Origin: Flavobacterium sp. MDT1-60
GTDB taxonomy: Bacteria > Bacteroidota > Bacteroidia > Flavobacteriales > Flavobacteriaceae
DNA length: 64,000 nucleotides
Direction of reading: 5' to 3'
Assembly: GCF_014844035.1 (NCBI RefSeq)
Contig: NZ_CP062159.1
Coordinates: 4,836,001 to 4,900,000 of the forward strand
The notes under the pieces are model-generated. The model had not been told where the DNA came from. It worked only from the letters and a program-made list of their open reading frames with translations, and did not search any database. The position numbers and the translations under genes are program-made. Within the stretch, counting starts at the first letter, position 1. The number at the start of each line of letters is the position of its first letter. Of this stretch, positions 37,507-48,057 are shown piece after piece.

Positions 37507-39716
37507 TTACTTTTTTAGTTCTGCATCTATGATCTCTAAGACAATACTGCTTTCCTGTTTGGAAGAAGAAACTTTTAATCCAATTTTCATTAGATAATCA
37601 CCTGAAAAGACACTACCTGATTCTTCAAAAGTATTTCTGCTTTCGGGCATTATATTAATTTCTTTTACTTTATACTTTTTTGAAGGGTCAAGCCCTTCCA
37701 GTCGCACCAGACTGTAATTAGGATCCGTCAGCGGATGCAGGGTATATGAAAAAACTACCGATTGTGTTTTATCCTTATTTACATACATTAATACAGCTCT
37801 GGTATCTGCATAAGGCGAGATTAATCGGTACAAATCTCCTTGCCAAATTACCGGACTTAATCGTTTGTAATTAGCAACAGCGTCCTGGCAAAATTTTAAT
37901 TCGTTTGGCTTTAATCCTCCAACGTTAATATCAAAACCTAATTTTCCCATCATAGCAACATCGGTTTTAAATTTAATGGTTTGATTTCCCATGGAGGTCA
38001 CGTGGTTACAAGTAGCCAGCGAAGGATAAAAATTAGAATATCCCCATTGAATAAACACACGGTCAAAAGGATCTGTATTGTCGCTGGCCCAAAACTCAGT
38101 AAAATAATTCAGTAATCCATAATCAACCCTGCCGCCGCCACCTGCACAAAGCATCATGGGAAGGTTGGGATATTTGGATTTTATTTTGTCTAAAACCTTA
38201 TACAAACCCTTTGTATATTCAATAAATAAATGGGATTGCTGATTTTTTAAATACGTCGAATAGGCACTGGTCATCATTCGGTTGCAGTCCCATTTAAAAA
38301 AGGCCACACCAGACTGGGTCTGCATAATATCATCTACCACTTTAAATACAAAATCCTGAACTTTTGGGTTGCATAAATCTAAAACCAATTGGGTGCGATA
38401 AATGCTCTTTTCACGATTAGGCAAACTTAGAACCCAATCCGGATGTTTTTCATATAGCTCGCTTTTTTCATTGACCATTTCCGGTTCAATCCAAATACCA
38501 AATTTCACATTGGTTTCTATGGCTTTTTCCATCAGATAACCAATTCCGTCAGGCAACTTTGTTTTTGTGGCCTGCCAGTCACCCAATCCTGATACGGAAC
38601 CGCTTCTTGGATATTTATTTCCAAACCAGCCATCGTCAAGCAAAAACATATCAACTCCCAGTGTTTTGGCATCTTCAAACATCTTGGTCAATTTAACCTG
38701 ATCAAAATCAAAAAATGTAGTCTCCCAATTATTTAATAAAGTTAAACGTGGTTTTTCACCATCTTTAAGTCCGTATTTTCTTGCCCAGGCATGTAAATTT
38801 CTGCTGGCCTGCCCTTTTCCGTGATTCGAAAATGTATAAATAAATGGAGGTGTTTTGAATATTTTTCCGGGTTCTAAATTGTATTCTGATGCAAACTCAT
38901 TGATTCCTGAAATAATTCTTAGTTCGTTATTATTGTCTATTTCAAATGTGTATTTAAAATTTCCTGACCAGGCAATTGAACCTGCAATGACTTCGCCTGT
39001 ATTTTCTCCCGATTTTGAATTTAAAGAAAGAAAAAACTCGGCGATGCAAACATGTTGGTTCGAACTCCTAATTTTGAGTCAATGATTTTACTTCCTCTTG
39101 TTAGCTGGCTTTCTTCCATTCTCATTTCTTCGACAACATCGCTGTAAAATTGTGTAAGCCAATATGTATCAGCATCCAGATGTAAAGCCGATGAGGCATA
39201 GTTATAAAGTGTTATCGCTTTTTTTTCCTGATGTTCTATTTCTGTCCAGGACTCAATAACATCTTCTTTATAAAATATTTTATAATGAAGATTGACAAAA
39301 ACGGGATATTGGGGGTCTTTTAATTTGATAATGATTTCTGTAGCGTTAGCATCTGTTTTTTGAGAAGTATGACTTTGATATTCTAATTCTAATGAAGGAT
39401 TTCCGTCGTTATGCGTTACCCTGATAGCGGGTTCAAATAAATTATCTGTACCAAAAGTGGGATAAGCTGCATGACGCAAATCAATTAGAGGATTTCCATC
39501 ATTTACCACAAACTTCTTTGTATTTTCTTTCGAAATCAATTCATATTCTAAACTGTTATTCAACTTGGTTCCAAAGTATGTTTGATACAATTTTTTATTT
39601 TTCCCTACTTTCAAAACCAAAGCCGAACTTTCAGTTTCAACAGTAATCATAACACTTTCCTGTGCCTGAACAGAGCAATAAACAATTGTGAGGAATAACA
39701 GTAAGAATCGCTTCAT
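37507..39716 (-). pseudogene. GH36 alpha-galactosidase split by a frameshift
   Basis: Two frames make one enzyme. The N-terminal part (39716-39021, signal peptide ending CSVQAQ) is the beta-supersandwich domain and stops after SPSFFFL. The C-terminal part runs on to 37507 and has the catalytic barrel: MFLLDDGWFGNKYPR, nucleophile Asp in FFKWDCNR and acid/base Asp in FWASDNTDPFDR. One more T in the run at 39031-39036 gives an open 736-residue protein, normal for GH36. As written, the signal peptide and the catalytic residues are on different chains. Alpha-galactosidase activity would suit Ser-linked alpha-Gal of extensins as well as galactosides generally. It sits 21 bp downstream of the M24 peptidase. 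Confidence 0.85.
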
Positions 39717-39737
39717 CTTTTGTTTTTTATTACTAAA

Positions 39738-40949
39738 TTAATATCCAAATGGGTTATCAACACTTTGCATAGGTGTAGTGAACCATTTTGCTCCTTCTTC
39801 AGTCATATAAAAATGATCTTCATGTCTGATTCCAAATTTTCCGGGAATACAAATCATAGGTTCGTTACTTACTACCACGCCTTCGGACAGTTTTATTTCG
39901 CTTCCGCGGACTAAATACGGATATTCATGAATATCAAGTCCGGTTCCGTGTCCTACTCTGTGGGGTAATCCGGGTAAATCATAATCCGGGCTTAATCCGG
40001 CTTCAGCCAATGTTTTTCGGGCTGCATCATCTACTGATCCGCATGAAGAACCAATTTTTGCAGCCTCAAAAGCAGCACGTTGTACCTCTTTTTCTAAATT
40101 CCAAATCGTTTTATATTCCTCCGAAGCAGTTCCATAAACATACGATCTTGTAATATCCGAAAGATACCCTTGCAACCTGCAGCCTGTATCAATAATAACG
40201 GCTTCATTTTCTTTTAAGGGTTGAGGAATCGAAACACCATGAGGATATTGTGTATCATCTGCAAACAGAACAATACAGAAATAAGAACCAGAAGGTATTC
40301 CTGCTTTTATATGCGCTTTGTTTATAAAATCTGTCACTTCGCTAACTGTAATCCCGGGTCTTAGTATCCTGGCAGCAGCTCTTTGAACTTCCATCGTGAT
40401 ATCTTTTGCTTTTTGAATAATGGCAATTTCATTTTTTGATTTTTGCATTCGGCAGGCTGAAGTAATATTTTGCGCTGTTATAAAATCATAGCTATTATTT
40501 GCCTTTGCAATTCCATCAACTAAGAAATAAGGAGAAGACTCATCAATGGCTATTGATCCACTGCTATTTTTTTTATCTTTCAGTAACTTTCCAAATAAAA
40601 CATAGGGAGATTCGTGTTCTTCCCAGCAATTAATAGTCGATTCTACCTGCATGTATTTTTTAAATGTACCTTCTTCAAATTTTGGTACTATATATTCTAA
40701 AGAACCGTCTTCAAAAAGTATTGCACCTACCATTCTTTCAGAAGCATTCCAAAGTGTTCCTGTAAAATAATACAGGTTTGTTCCGGCGTTAAGATATATC
40801 GCTTTAACAGAAAACTTCTTCATCAATTGTGCTGCCTTTTGTATACGTTCCAAGTATTCCGTTAGCAGAATAGGTTGTACATCCAGAGTTCTGTTTTCTA
40901 TTTTTTCTAATTCAATTACTGCAGTAGAACCGCCAATACCAATTGTCAT
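39738..40949 (-). CDS. M24 family Xaa-Pro peptidase
   Basis: 403 residues, no signal peptide, so cytoplasmic. Creatinase N-like domain (about 25-155) and a pita-bread catalytic domain (about 165-390). The five metal ligands can be assigned: Asp in VIIDTGCRL, Asp in YLSDITRS, His in HRVGHGTGLDIHE, Glu in VVSNEPMI and Glu in GIRHEDHF. Such enzymes (aminopeptidase P, prolidase) cut bonds to proline or hydroxyproline. Next to glycosidases this is unusual for an ordinary PUL, and it fits degradation of Pro/Hyp-rich peptides taken up by the cell. Flanked by 21-bp and 44-bp gaps, so probably in one operon with GH36 and GH43. Confidence 0.92.
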   Translation of the reverse strand: MTIGIGGSTAVIELEKIENRTLDVQPILLTEYLERIQKAAQLMKKFSVKAIYLNAGTNLYYFTGTLWNASERMVGAILFEDGSLEYIVPKFEEGTFKKYMQVESTINCWEEHESPYVLFGKLLKDKKNSSGSIAIDESSPYFLVDGIAKANNSYDFITAQNITSACRMQKSKNEIAIIQKAKDITMEVQRAAARILRPGITVSEVTDFINKAHIKAGIPSGSYFCIVLFADDTQYPHGVSIPQPLKENEAVIIDTGCRLQGYLSDITRSYVYGTASEEYKTIWNLEKEVQRAAFEAAKIGSSCGSVDDAARKTLAEAGLSPDYDLPGLPHRVGHGTGLDIHEYPYLVRGSEIKLSEGVVVSNEPMICIPGKFGIRHEDHFYMTEEGAKWFTTPMQSVDNPFGY

Positions 40950-40993
40950 TTTTTTTATTTTTTCGTTAAACAGTAAAATTAATCAATCTTAAT

Positions 40994-43138
40994 TTATTCT
41001 ATTTTAGGTTTTGTCTGTTTCATCAGTTGAAGTAAGTCTTTCTGATTCAAAGCATAATCATACAAGCGTAATGAGGCAATAAAACCAGAGAAATTTTCAC
41101 CAATATCTGATCCTCCAATTATAATTTTGGCTTTATCAATTGCCGAAGATAATAGCATGTTCTGCGAATTATCTAAAATACCATCTACATACACCTTCTC
41201 AACAACTCCATCAAAAGTTAAAACAATATAATGCCATTTATTCGCTTCGGGTATTTTATTAAACTTCATATCAAAATGACCGTCTAAATGTACTCCTGCA
41301 CCATAATTACCACTATTGTAAGCCAAAGCATTGTATGAATTGGCTAAACTAAACGCAGTTCTGTCACACCATGAAGCCAGAATTTCCCCTTCTTTTTCAA
41401 TTTCAGGATTTTTAACCCAGGTGGCTACTGTATAAGAGCCATTCCAGGCCAAGGATTTTGGCACTGTTTTATCCAAAGTAAAAGCGCCATTTTTGAAATT
41501 GAAGGCTTTGATCCCTTCAGAATTTTCTAAAGAGATATCGCCGCTTCTTGTAAAAATTCCACCAATAGAACCTTTATTAGAAATGGTGTTTAGATCTGAA
41601 TTGTTAGCCATTTTACTTGCGTCTAAATCAACTAAAAGTTTCTTCGTACTTTTTACTGCAGGAGCTATATTGGATGCTTTATTTTGTACTGGTAATGGAA
41701 TTTCAAATAAGGAACTATATACTTTGATGTTCCAGACTGCAGGATAAAGTCCTGTTTTTTCGGTCGCTAAAACGGTTAGTTTTATATATCGTGCCGTCAC
41801 ATCGTTATCATCAATCATTGGACTTCCCGCTGTACGATTTTTAGATTTATCAGCATACTGCTGCCATTTAGTTCCGTTCAAAGAATACTCCAATTTATAT
41901 TGGTAATAATAACTGGCAAATTCAAATTGGGTCATTACCCTTTTTATCTTTTTTTCTGAACCCAAATCGACAATTAAGTATTGAGGAGTTGTATTATCAG
42001 CTGCTTTCCACATTGTGGCATTATTATCATCAGTAGCATAAGAAGGTTTATATTCATAATCGTACTGAGTAGATTTTAAATGATAAAAAGAAGAAGCAGT
42101 AGTTTTTGTTCCAAAAGCAATATCCTGAGGAACTTCAGACTTTACCAAATCATATATTCCTTTATTTGAAGGTACAACCGTTTTAATTGTCGAATCGTTT
42201 TGAAAAATCATTTTATCGATACAAACCTGTCTGGCTAGCCCGCCTCTGGTCATAGGATAATCGTGTTTGTGATATACAATATAGTAATCATCTTTTTCCT
42301 GTAAGATAGAATGATGCCCGGGACCATGCACCGTTTTATCTTCATTGGTACTCAAAATCGGATTATTTTTTCCTGGCGTAAAAGGCCCGTAAGGCGAATC
42401 GGAATAAGAGTAACGGACATTGTAGGTTTCATCATGACAAGAAGCTCCGGAGTACATCAGGATGTATTTAGAACCTTTCTTCATCATATAAGCAGCTTCA
42501 AAAGGTGCCGGAGTTTGTGCTAGCGGTATATTGGCTGAATGAATCATATCACTCATTGTTTTTTTATTCAATTCTCCCACGGCATATCCTCCATTGTAAT
42601 GCACCCAGGTTCCCCAATAGCCATAAATTTTACCATCGGCATCTTTAAAAAACTGTGCGTCCAAAGATGGAAAACCTTCTCTGGGATATCCGTTTGAAAT
42701 TACCGGAACATCCTGATCGCTTAATTTTTTCCAGGGACCAACAGGCGAATCGGAAACATAACCATAAATATTACAGCCTATTTCACAGTTTCCAAAATAC
42801 AAATAATACTTACCATCATCTCCCTGAACAATATCAGGAGCCCAAAAATTAGTTATGGATTTGGCCGAAAACGACGGGATTTCCATAATATAATTGTACC
42901 AATTTTTAAAGTCTTTGCTATACCAGACTGTCGGTGCTCCAGATGCCAGCATTTCGTTATCAGTAGTAGCGTAGATGTAATAAGTATCTCCAAACTTTTT
43001 AATAGTGGGGTCAGCAAACCAGCCAGGTAAAACAGGATTTCCTGCACCGGGAGAATTTACATCAACATCCTTTTGAGCAAAAATGGTTCCTGTAAAAACA
43101 AGTATGATAAGACTGTATAATAGTTTCTTTTTCAGCAT
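40994..43138 (-). CDS. GH43 arabinofuranosidase-like enzyme with F5/8 and LamG modules
   Basis: 714 residues from ATG 43138, leader MLKKKLLYSLIILVFTGTIFAQ. A longer frame from 43195 overlaps the GH42 end and is not used. The GH43 propeller at about 20-320 has Asp in GWFADPTI (base), Asp in FPSLDAQFF (pKa modulator) and Glu in PFEAAYMM (acid). An F5/8 type C discoidin-like domain (about 330-475; DNTTPQYLIVDLGS) and a LamG/concanavalin domain (about 530-700; WHYIVLTFDGVVEKVYVDG) follow, both likely glycan-binding. GH43 covers alpha-L-arabinofuranosidase, beta-xylosidase and exo-galactanase, and the neighbours favour arabinose removal. The subfamily was not determined. Confidence 0.9.
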   Translation of the reverse strand: MLKKKLLYSLIILVFTGTIFAQKDVDVNSPGAGNPVLPGWFADPTIKKFGDTYYIYATTDNEMLASGAPTVWYSKDFKNWYNYIMEIPSFSAKSITNFWAPDIVQGDDGKYYLYFGNCEIGCNIYGYVSDSPVGPWKKLSDQDVPVISNGYPREGFPSLDAQFFKDADGKIYGYWGTWVHYNGGYAVGELNKKTMSDMIHSANIPLAQTPAPFEAAYMMKKGSKYILMYSGASCHDETYNVRYSYSDSPYGPFTPGKNNPILSTNEDKTVHGPGHHSILQEKDDYYIVYHKHDYPMTRGGLARQVCIDKMIFQNDSTIKTVVPSNKGIYDLVKSEVPQDIAFGTKTTASSFYHLKSTQYDYEYKPSYATDDNNATMWKAADNTTPQYLIVDLGSEKKIKRVMTQFEFASYYYQYKLEYSLNGTKWQQYADKSKNRTAGSPMIDDNDVTARYIKLTVLATEKTGLYPAVWNIKVYSSLFEIPLPVQNKASNIAPAVKSTKKLLVDLDASKMANNSDLNTISNKGSIGGIFTRSGDISLENSEGIKAFNFKNGAFTLDKTVPKSLAWNGSYTVATWVKNPEIEKEGEILASWCDRTAFSLANSYNALAYNSGNYGAGVHLDGHFDMKFNKIPEANKWHYIVLTFDGVVEKVYVDGILDNSQNMLLSSAIDKAKIIIGGSDIGENFSGFIASLRLYDYALNQKDLLQLMKQTKPKIE

Positions 43139-43172
43139 TGCAATTGTAATTAACTTGAATAGCTTATTTCTA

Positions 43173-45276
43173 TTAATATTTCCAAACCAGTACATCAGCA
43201 GTTTTTATTGCTGTAGTTCCAATAATAATTTTAGCACTTTTTGGTAAATTGACATTGTAGATTTTATCTGAATAATTGACTGCGATACCAAATCCATCGC
43301 GATACTCTACCATAATTCCTTCAGGATAATTTTCTATAGGCGTATTTTGTTTTTGGTATAATTTTCTTAATACTTGTTTTTCAAGTTCGCCATTTTTGGA
43401 ATCTACGCCAATGTAGGTAACTGTTCCTTTACCTAAATTACGTGAAATAATAGCGGGAGTTCCTGAATAAAAATCGCCGTCATAAGTTCCCCAAATTTCT
43501 GTCTCTTTATTTGGCTTTAATAAATCTCCCCAACTTGTCCAGCCAAATTCCCGATTATCAAATTTTATTATACCCGGAGACTGTGGCATTAACAAATCAT
43601 ATGATTCTATTTGAGAACCTATTAAATTCCACATTGGTTCATAGAATTTTGCTTCCCAAAGATGGCCTTTACGATTTTGAATTCCGGATCGACAGCTCAT
43701 GATTAAATTTCCTCCGTTTTTAGCATACAAAGTCAGTTTATCAATCATATTTTGATCAATCATTTGATAAGCAGGCACTATCAAAAAAGGGTAATTTGAG
43801 AAATTTGTTGTATCCCGAACAAAATCAACTGGCGCACCCATCGATTTTGTTGCTTTATAATATTTTAAAAAATGTCCTATGGTATTCCACTCTTTTGTTT
43901 GCTTGTTTAACTCAATGCCCATCACATTATCCGCATTGAATAAAATTCCGGTTTTACGTTTTAAATAGTAATCGGGTAATACTGCTTTGGCATCATACTT
44001 TTTTCTTAATGTATCAATTTCTTTTATAAACTGACTGAATTCTATACCTCCAACAGTTGGTGTAACGCCATCTGTACCGACAATACCATAATGAAATTGC
44101 TCATAACCATACAAAGGAGCCCGAAAACGATATGTACATGCAAATTTACTGCCTCCTGCAAAAACATGCCACAGCCACATACGGATACTTCCCGGTAATG
44201 GCTGCGGATTGATACTTCCCCAGTTTACTTGTCCCGGCTGCAGTTCCATACAACCATACATTCCTTTTAAAGGTCGAAAAAAAATCATTAGACATTCCGA
44301 TACTGGTATAGTCTCCTAAGCGATATCCTTTCGGACCAATTCCAGGACTTCCTCCGTAAACTAAATACCGTGTATAACAGTCAAAATCCAATTCCTTGCT
44401 CATTCCAACAAAGCTTTCATCATAATTGGATCTGTAATTAGAAGTAATCCATTGGTCTCTGGTTATGTATTTGCGTATGGTAAGCGCCTGACTATCCAGA
44501 AATGTTGCCGTTTCCTGATCTGCAAATCGATAATGATCTAATTGGGAGTGTAAATTCATTCCCCATTCCTTGTGCAGCGGAATATTAATCTGGTCAAAAT
44601 TGCTGTAAATTCCACTCCAGAAATTGTTTCCCCAGGCTTCATTTAAAGCATCAATAGTTACATATTTTTCTTTTAACCAATTGCGATAGCGTTGCAGTGC
44701 ATCTGGTCCATAATCCAGAAAACGCGAAGGCTCATTATCTACCTGCCAACCAATAATATTTTTATTGTTGCCATATCTTTTCGCCAATTGTTCAATCATT
44801 TTTAAAGAATAGGCGCGATAATAATTACTTGAAAATGACGCATGTTGTCTTGAACCGTGATCTGTTTTAGTGCCGTCTTCATAAGTAGCCAATATATCCG
44901 GATGCTGGCGAACCAGCCAAACTGGAGGAGTAGCCGTTGAGGTACACATGACAATTTTTAAATTATATTTTGCAGCAATACCAACAGCTTTGTCCAGCCA
45001 TTTAAAATCATAAACACCTTCTTGTGGTTCTAATTGTGCCCATGCAAATTCGCCAAAATGGGTAAACTCGAAACCCATTTCAGCAATTTTTTTCAAATCA
45101 CGATCCCACTGACTCTGGTCCCAATGTTCAGGGTAATAATATACTCCTACTGTTGTCAGGTCTTTTTTTGGAAAGTATTTGTCAAAATTTTGAGCACTGG
45201 AATTTAAACTGGTAAGTATTCCAAATAAAATAAATATTATTTTATAGAAAAGGTGTTTTTTTGATTTTTGCTTCAT
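43173..45276 (-). pseudogene. GH42 beta-galactosidase split by a frameshift
   Basis: The upstream frame (45276-44146) has a signal peptide (ending LNSSAQ) and the GH42 barrel start: VGVYYYPEHWDQSQW, FTHFGEFAWA and acid/base Glu182 in GWQVDNEPSR. The downstream frame (from about 44288 to 43173) carries the nucleophile Glu in GCMELQPGQVNWG and the trimerisation and C-terminal domains. The two overlap around a run of eight A (plus strand) at 44277-44284. Removing one base joins MSNDFF to RPLKGMYG and gives 700 residues, a normal GH42 length. As written, the two catalytic Glu lie on separate polypeptides, so neither piece can work alone. Substrate would be beta-galactosides such as galactan side chains. 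It follows the DUF5695-like gene by 7 bp. Confidence 0.87.
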
Positions 45277-45283
45277 TTCATAC

Positions 45284-47974
45284 TTATAATTTAATTTGAA
45301 CAGTTTTACTTTTCAAAGCGATTTTATAGGCGCCTCTAATTTTTTCATAAGGTAATTTTACCTCTTTGTCTACTCTTAAGTAAGCATTTTGAGTATAAGG
45401 CGTTTTAGCATCTAAAGTAATTGTAATAGCATCCGTTTTAGTATTGTAGCTTACTTTTTTAAAAGTTCCTGCATCTAATGTCAGCCAAATTTTCTTTGGA
45501 GCGATGAATATTTTAGATTTTGCAGCTGTTGTAACATCTACTTCAACCTCATCTCCTTTCTCTTTTAAATTACCTCCAAACGCTACCCAGCCGTACTCTT
45601 TTTCATTGGTAATAAAAGTAGCTGTATTGACAGCATAGCCAAAGAAACCCGAACCATAATCTCCGGATAAATAATCAATTCTTAAAGTTTCAGGATAAGA
45701 ATGGAAAGCTGCAGCTCCAAAACCATCTTCTGTAATATTTGAAATTCCGCCTAATAATCCGCCATAACCTACTTTTAGCAAATGAAAATCATCAGGGGTT
45801 TTTCTGAACTGCTCCAAAACCGGAATTGCATTTAAAGCAGAGCCATAATGATGAATCTGGCGCTCAACTCTGGATAATTTTCCTCCATATAAAAAATCCC
45901 AATATCTGCGGGCATTTCCATTATAAGCCCAGTGTGGCATTGTAGGCATATAGGCTAAAATAGCGTCCAGCGTTATTTTCGCTTTATCGGTATACCCAAA
46001 ATAATCAGACCACATATATACTTCTTCCTGACCTGTTGAATCCCAAGGCATTTCACTTCCGAAAGGATAATTTAAGGTTCTCCAATGATCTGCTCTTTCC
46101 TTCATTTTAGCCTCTAAAGTATTGGCCATTTCCGTATATCCTTCTGTTTTTAAATCTTTTAAAATCAATAAAAAGACCGTTCCTTCCATTTGTCCAAACT
46201 GCGCATAATACGGCGCTAATCTTGTCATCGCAATACTGGTTTCATAAGCATTTTTTAAGTACCAGTCCCAGGCATGATTGGTCACCAGGCCATCATGATA
46301 TCTGGCCAGGCGATACATGGTCCAATATGCAGCCGCAACGTGCGGATAATTGTAGGATCTTCCCGGATCATCAGAACCTTTTTTGTCCCATGCTGCCCAT
46401 GTTTTATAATTAACATCCTTACTGTACGTTCCTTCTGGCATTAATTTGGGTTCGTAATAAAAAACACTTTTTTTAACTCCGTATTTAAGTGTGTCAGCTG
46501 TGTTATACTGAATTCCGCCCCATAAAGTTTTATCAACAAACTGCTCTAATTTTTCTATTTCTTCTTTATTCGGATCTATTAATTGTTTCATGATAGCGCC
46601 AAGCCAGCCTCCCGCTCCACCTTCGTCACTTAAACCTGAAATCCAGACACGACTGTCCTGAACAACTTGTTTCTTAGTTTCATAATCATAAGAGATTACT
46701 GAAGGGTTTCTATGAAAAGGGTCATTTTTTTCATCAAACCATTGCGCTGTTGTCAGGAAATGTCCAAAATCAGTTACTACATTGGTTTCTGATTTTATCA
46801 CTTTATAATTGATTGTTTGCTCTAATCCATCTTCATAAATTACGGTTAACCTTGCTCTTCCCCATTTTTTTCCGTGGACAGCATATTGAAAATATCCATT
46901 CTTGTTTTTTGATTTTTCTTCTACAACTAAAGCACCCTCTGGCTCGATTTTAAAAGATTTAACTGCTTTTTTATATTTTAAAAAAAGTTGGCCGTCTACA
47001 TCCTGAGGCAAAACGTAACCCGGAACTCCAACCGCTACAGGACGTTCGTTTTGAATTAAACCTGACTGAATATTTTCAATTTGATCAACCAAAACAAACT
47101 TCAATGAAAAACTTTTAGCTTCTCCTGGCTGAAGTACCAATGAAGTTGGCGTATTCCATTGTTCAGCCGTTTTCCATTCCTGATCCGCATAAGCTTTACT
47201 TAATGGCATCCATTCATGAAAACCTTCAAAAACGATGCTTCTTGGTGTTTCGTCATCCAACAATGGACGATAAGCTTCAAAAGGCATATTGGCCTCTGGA
47301 AGTACTAACAATGCCGGGCCATGACCGCTTAATCTTTTCACTTCAAGATAACCTGCGTCTTTACCAATATAAGGATCAAAGAATACATTGTGAAGATGTG
47401 TTTCGTCTAATGTTTTTCCTTCGAGAATATTATTAAAAACCATCGGAACTCCTAAAGCTCCTATTTCCTGAGCGCTATTTGATTTGTTTGTGATTTCGAA
47501 ACGCAATATTAAATTCCCTTCTTTTTCTTCGTAAAAACGTTTTATGGTTAAAGGAATTTCTGCTGGTAATGTATTCGAAAGATCAGCAGCAGCCAAAACA
47601 TTTCCTGAAACATTCAAAGGAATAATAGCAGCTCGCTTAGCAGCTGTAGAATAACTTTTCCAGCTTCCATCAGCTGCTTTTACCCGAAGATTGATATCTC
47701 CCAATTGGTAAAGACCATCTTTATCACGAATAGAAAGTCGTTCTCCAGGCGTAAAATCAAAACCCTTATCTGTAAGAGGAGACAAAGCCGCAACAGTTTG
47801 AGAAGATTTCAATAATTTTAATTCGAAAGATTTTGTATTCAAATTAATAAATCCTTTTTCTACCTCAAGCGTTGATTTTTTCGCTTTAATTTTATCCCAA
47901 TATTCTTGTGCCTGCAAATTATTTGAAGCAATGAAGCAACAAATCATCAAAGTCAAAAATTTTATTTTTTTCAT
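45284..47974 (-). CDS. DUF5695-like secreted protein, possible glycoside hydrolase
   Basis: 896 residues, signal peptide at about 1-22 (ending NNLQAQ). I recognise it only as resembling the DUF5695 family found in Bacteroidota carbohydrate loci. The N-terminal half (about 30-330) reads like beta-sandwich domains. The central part (about 390-760) is rich in Trp/Tyr and helix-hairpin patterns (YPHVAAAYWTMYRLARYHDG, YYAQFGQMEGTVFLLILKDL, RYWDFLYGG), as in alpha/alpha barrel enzymes, and the C-terminus is beta-rich. No published catalytic residues are known to me; conserved-looking acids occur in DEGGAGGWLG and GQEEVYMWSDYFG. It is 7 bp from GH42, suggesting a shared step. Enzyme identity unknown. 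Confidence 0.7.
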   Translation of the reverse strand: MKKIKFLTLMICCFIASNNLQAQEYWDKIKAKKSTLEVEKGFINLNTKSFELKLLKSSQTVAALSPLTDKGFDFTPGERLSIRDKDGLYQLGDINLRVKAADGSWKSYSTAAKRAAIIPLNVSGNVLAAADLSNTLPAEIPLTIKRFYEEKEGNLILRFEITNKSNSAQEIGALGVPMVFNNILEGKTLDETHLHNVFFDPYIGKDAGYLEVKRLSGHGPALLVLPEANMPFEAYRPLLDDETPRSIVFEGFHEWMPLSKAYADQEWKTAEQWNTPTSLVLQPGEAKSFSLKFVLVDQIENIQSGLIQNERPVAVGVPGYVLPQDVDGQLFLKYKKAVKSFKIEPEGALVVEEKSKNKNGYFQYAVHGKKWGRARLTVIYEDGLEQTINYKVIKSETNVVTDFGHFLTTAQWFDEKNDPFHRNPSVISYDYETKKQVVQDSRVWISGLSDEGGAGGWLGAIMKQLIDPNKEEIEKLEQFVDKTLWGGIQYNTADTLKYGVKKSVFYYEPKLMPEGTYSKDVNYKTWAAWDKKGSDDPGRSYNYPHVAAAYWTMYRLARYHDGLVTNHAWDWYLKNAYETSIAMTRLAPYYAQFGQMEGTVFLLILKDLKTEGYTEMANTLEAKMKERADHWRTLNYPFGSEMPWDSTGQEEVYMWSDYFGYTDKAKITLDAILAYMPTMPHWAYNGNARRYWDFLYGGKLSRVERQIHHYGSALNAIPVLEQFRKTPDDFHLLKVGYGGLLGGISNITEDGFGAAAFHSYPETLRIDYLSGDYGSGFFGYAVNTATFITNEKEYGWVAFGGNLKEKGDEVEVDVTTAAKSKIFIAPKKIWLTLDAGTFKKVSYNTKTDAITITLDAKTPYTQNAYLRVDKEVKLPYEKIRGAYKIALKSKTVQIKL

Positions 47975-48057
47975 AATTCTTATTATTTAAGATCTAAACA
48001 GAGTCTGTTTTAGCTTCTTTGTTATACTTTTTAATGATAAAATCTTAACTATTTTAA

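Noticed and set aside
43139..43195. Longer start for GH43
   Set aside because: It overlaps the GH42 end and puts 19 residues before a normal signal peptide.
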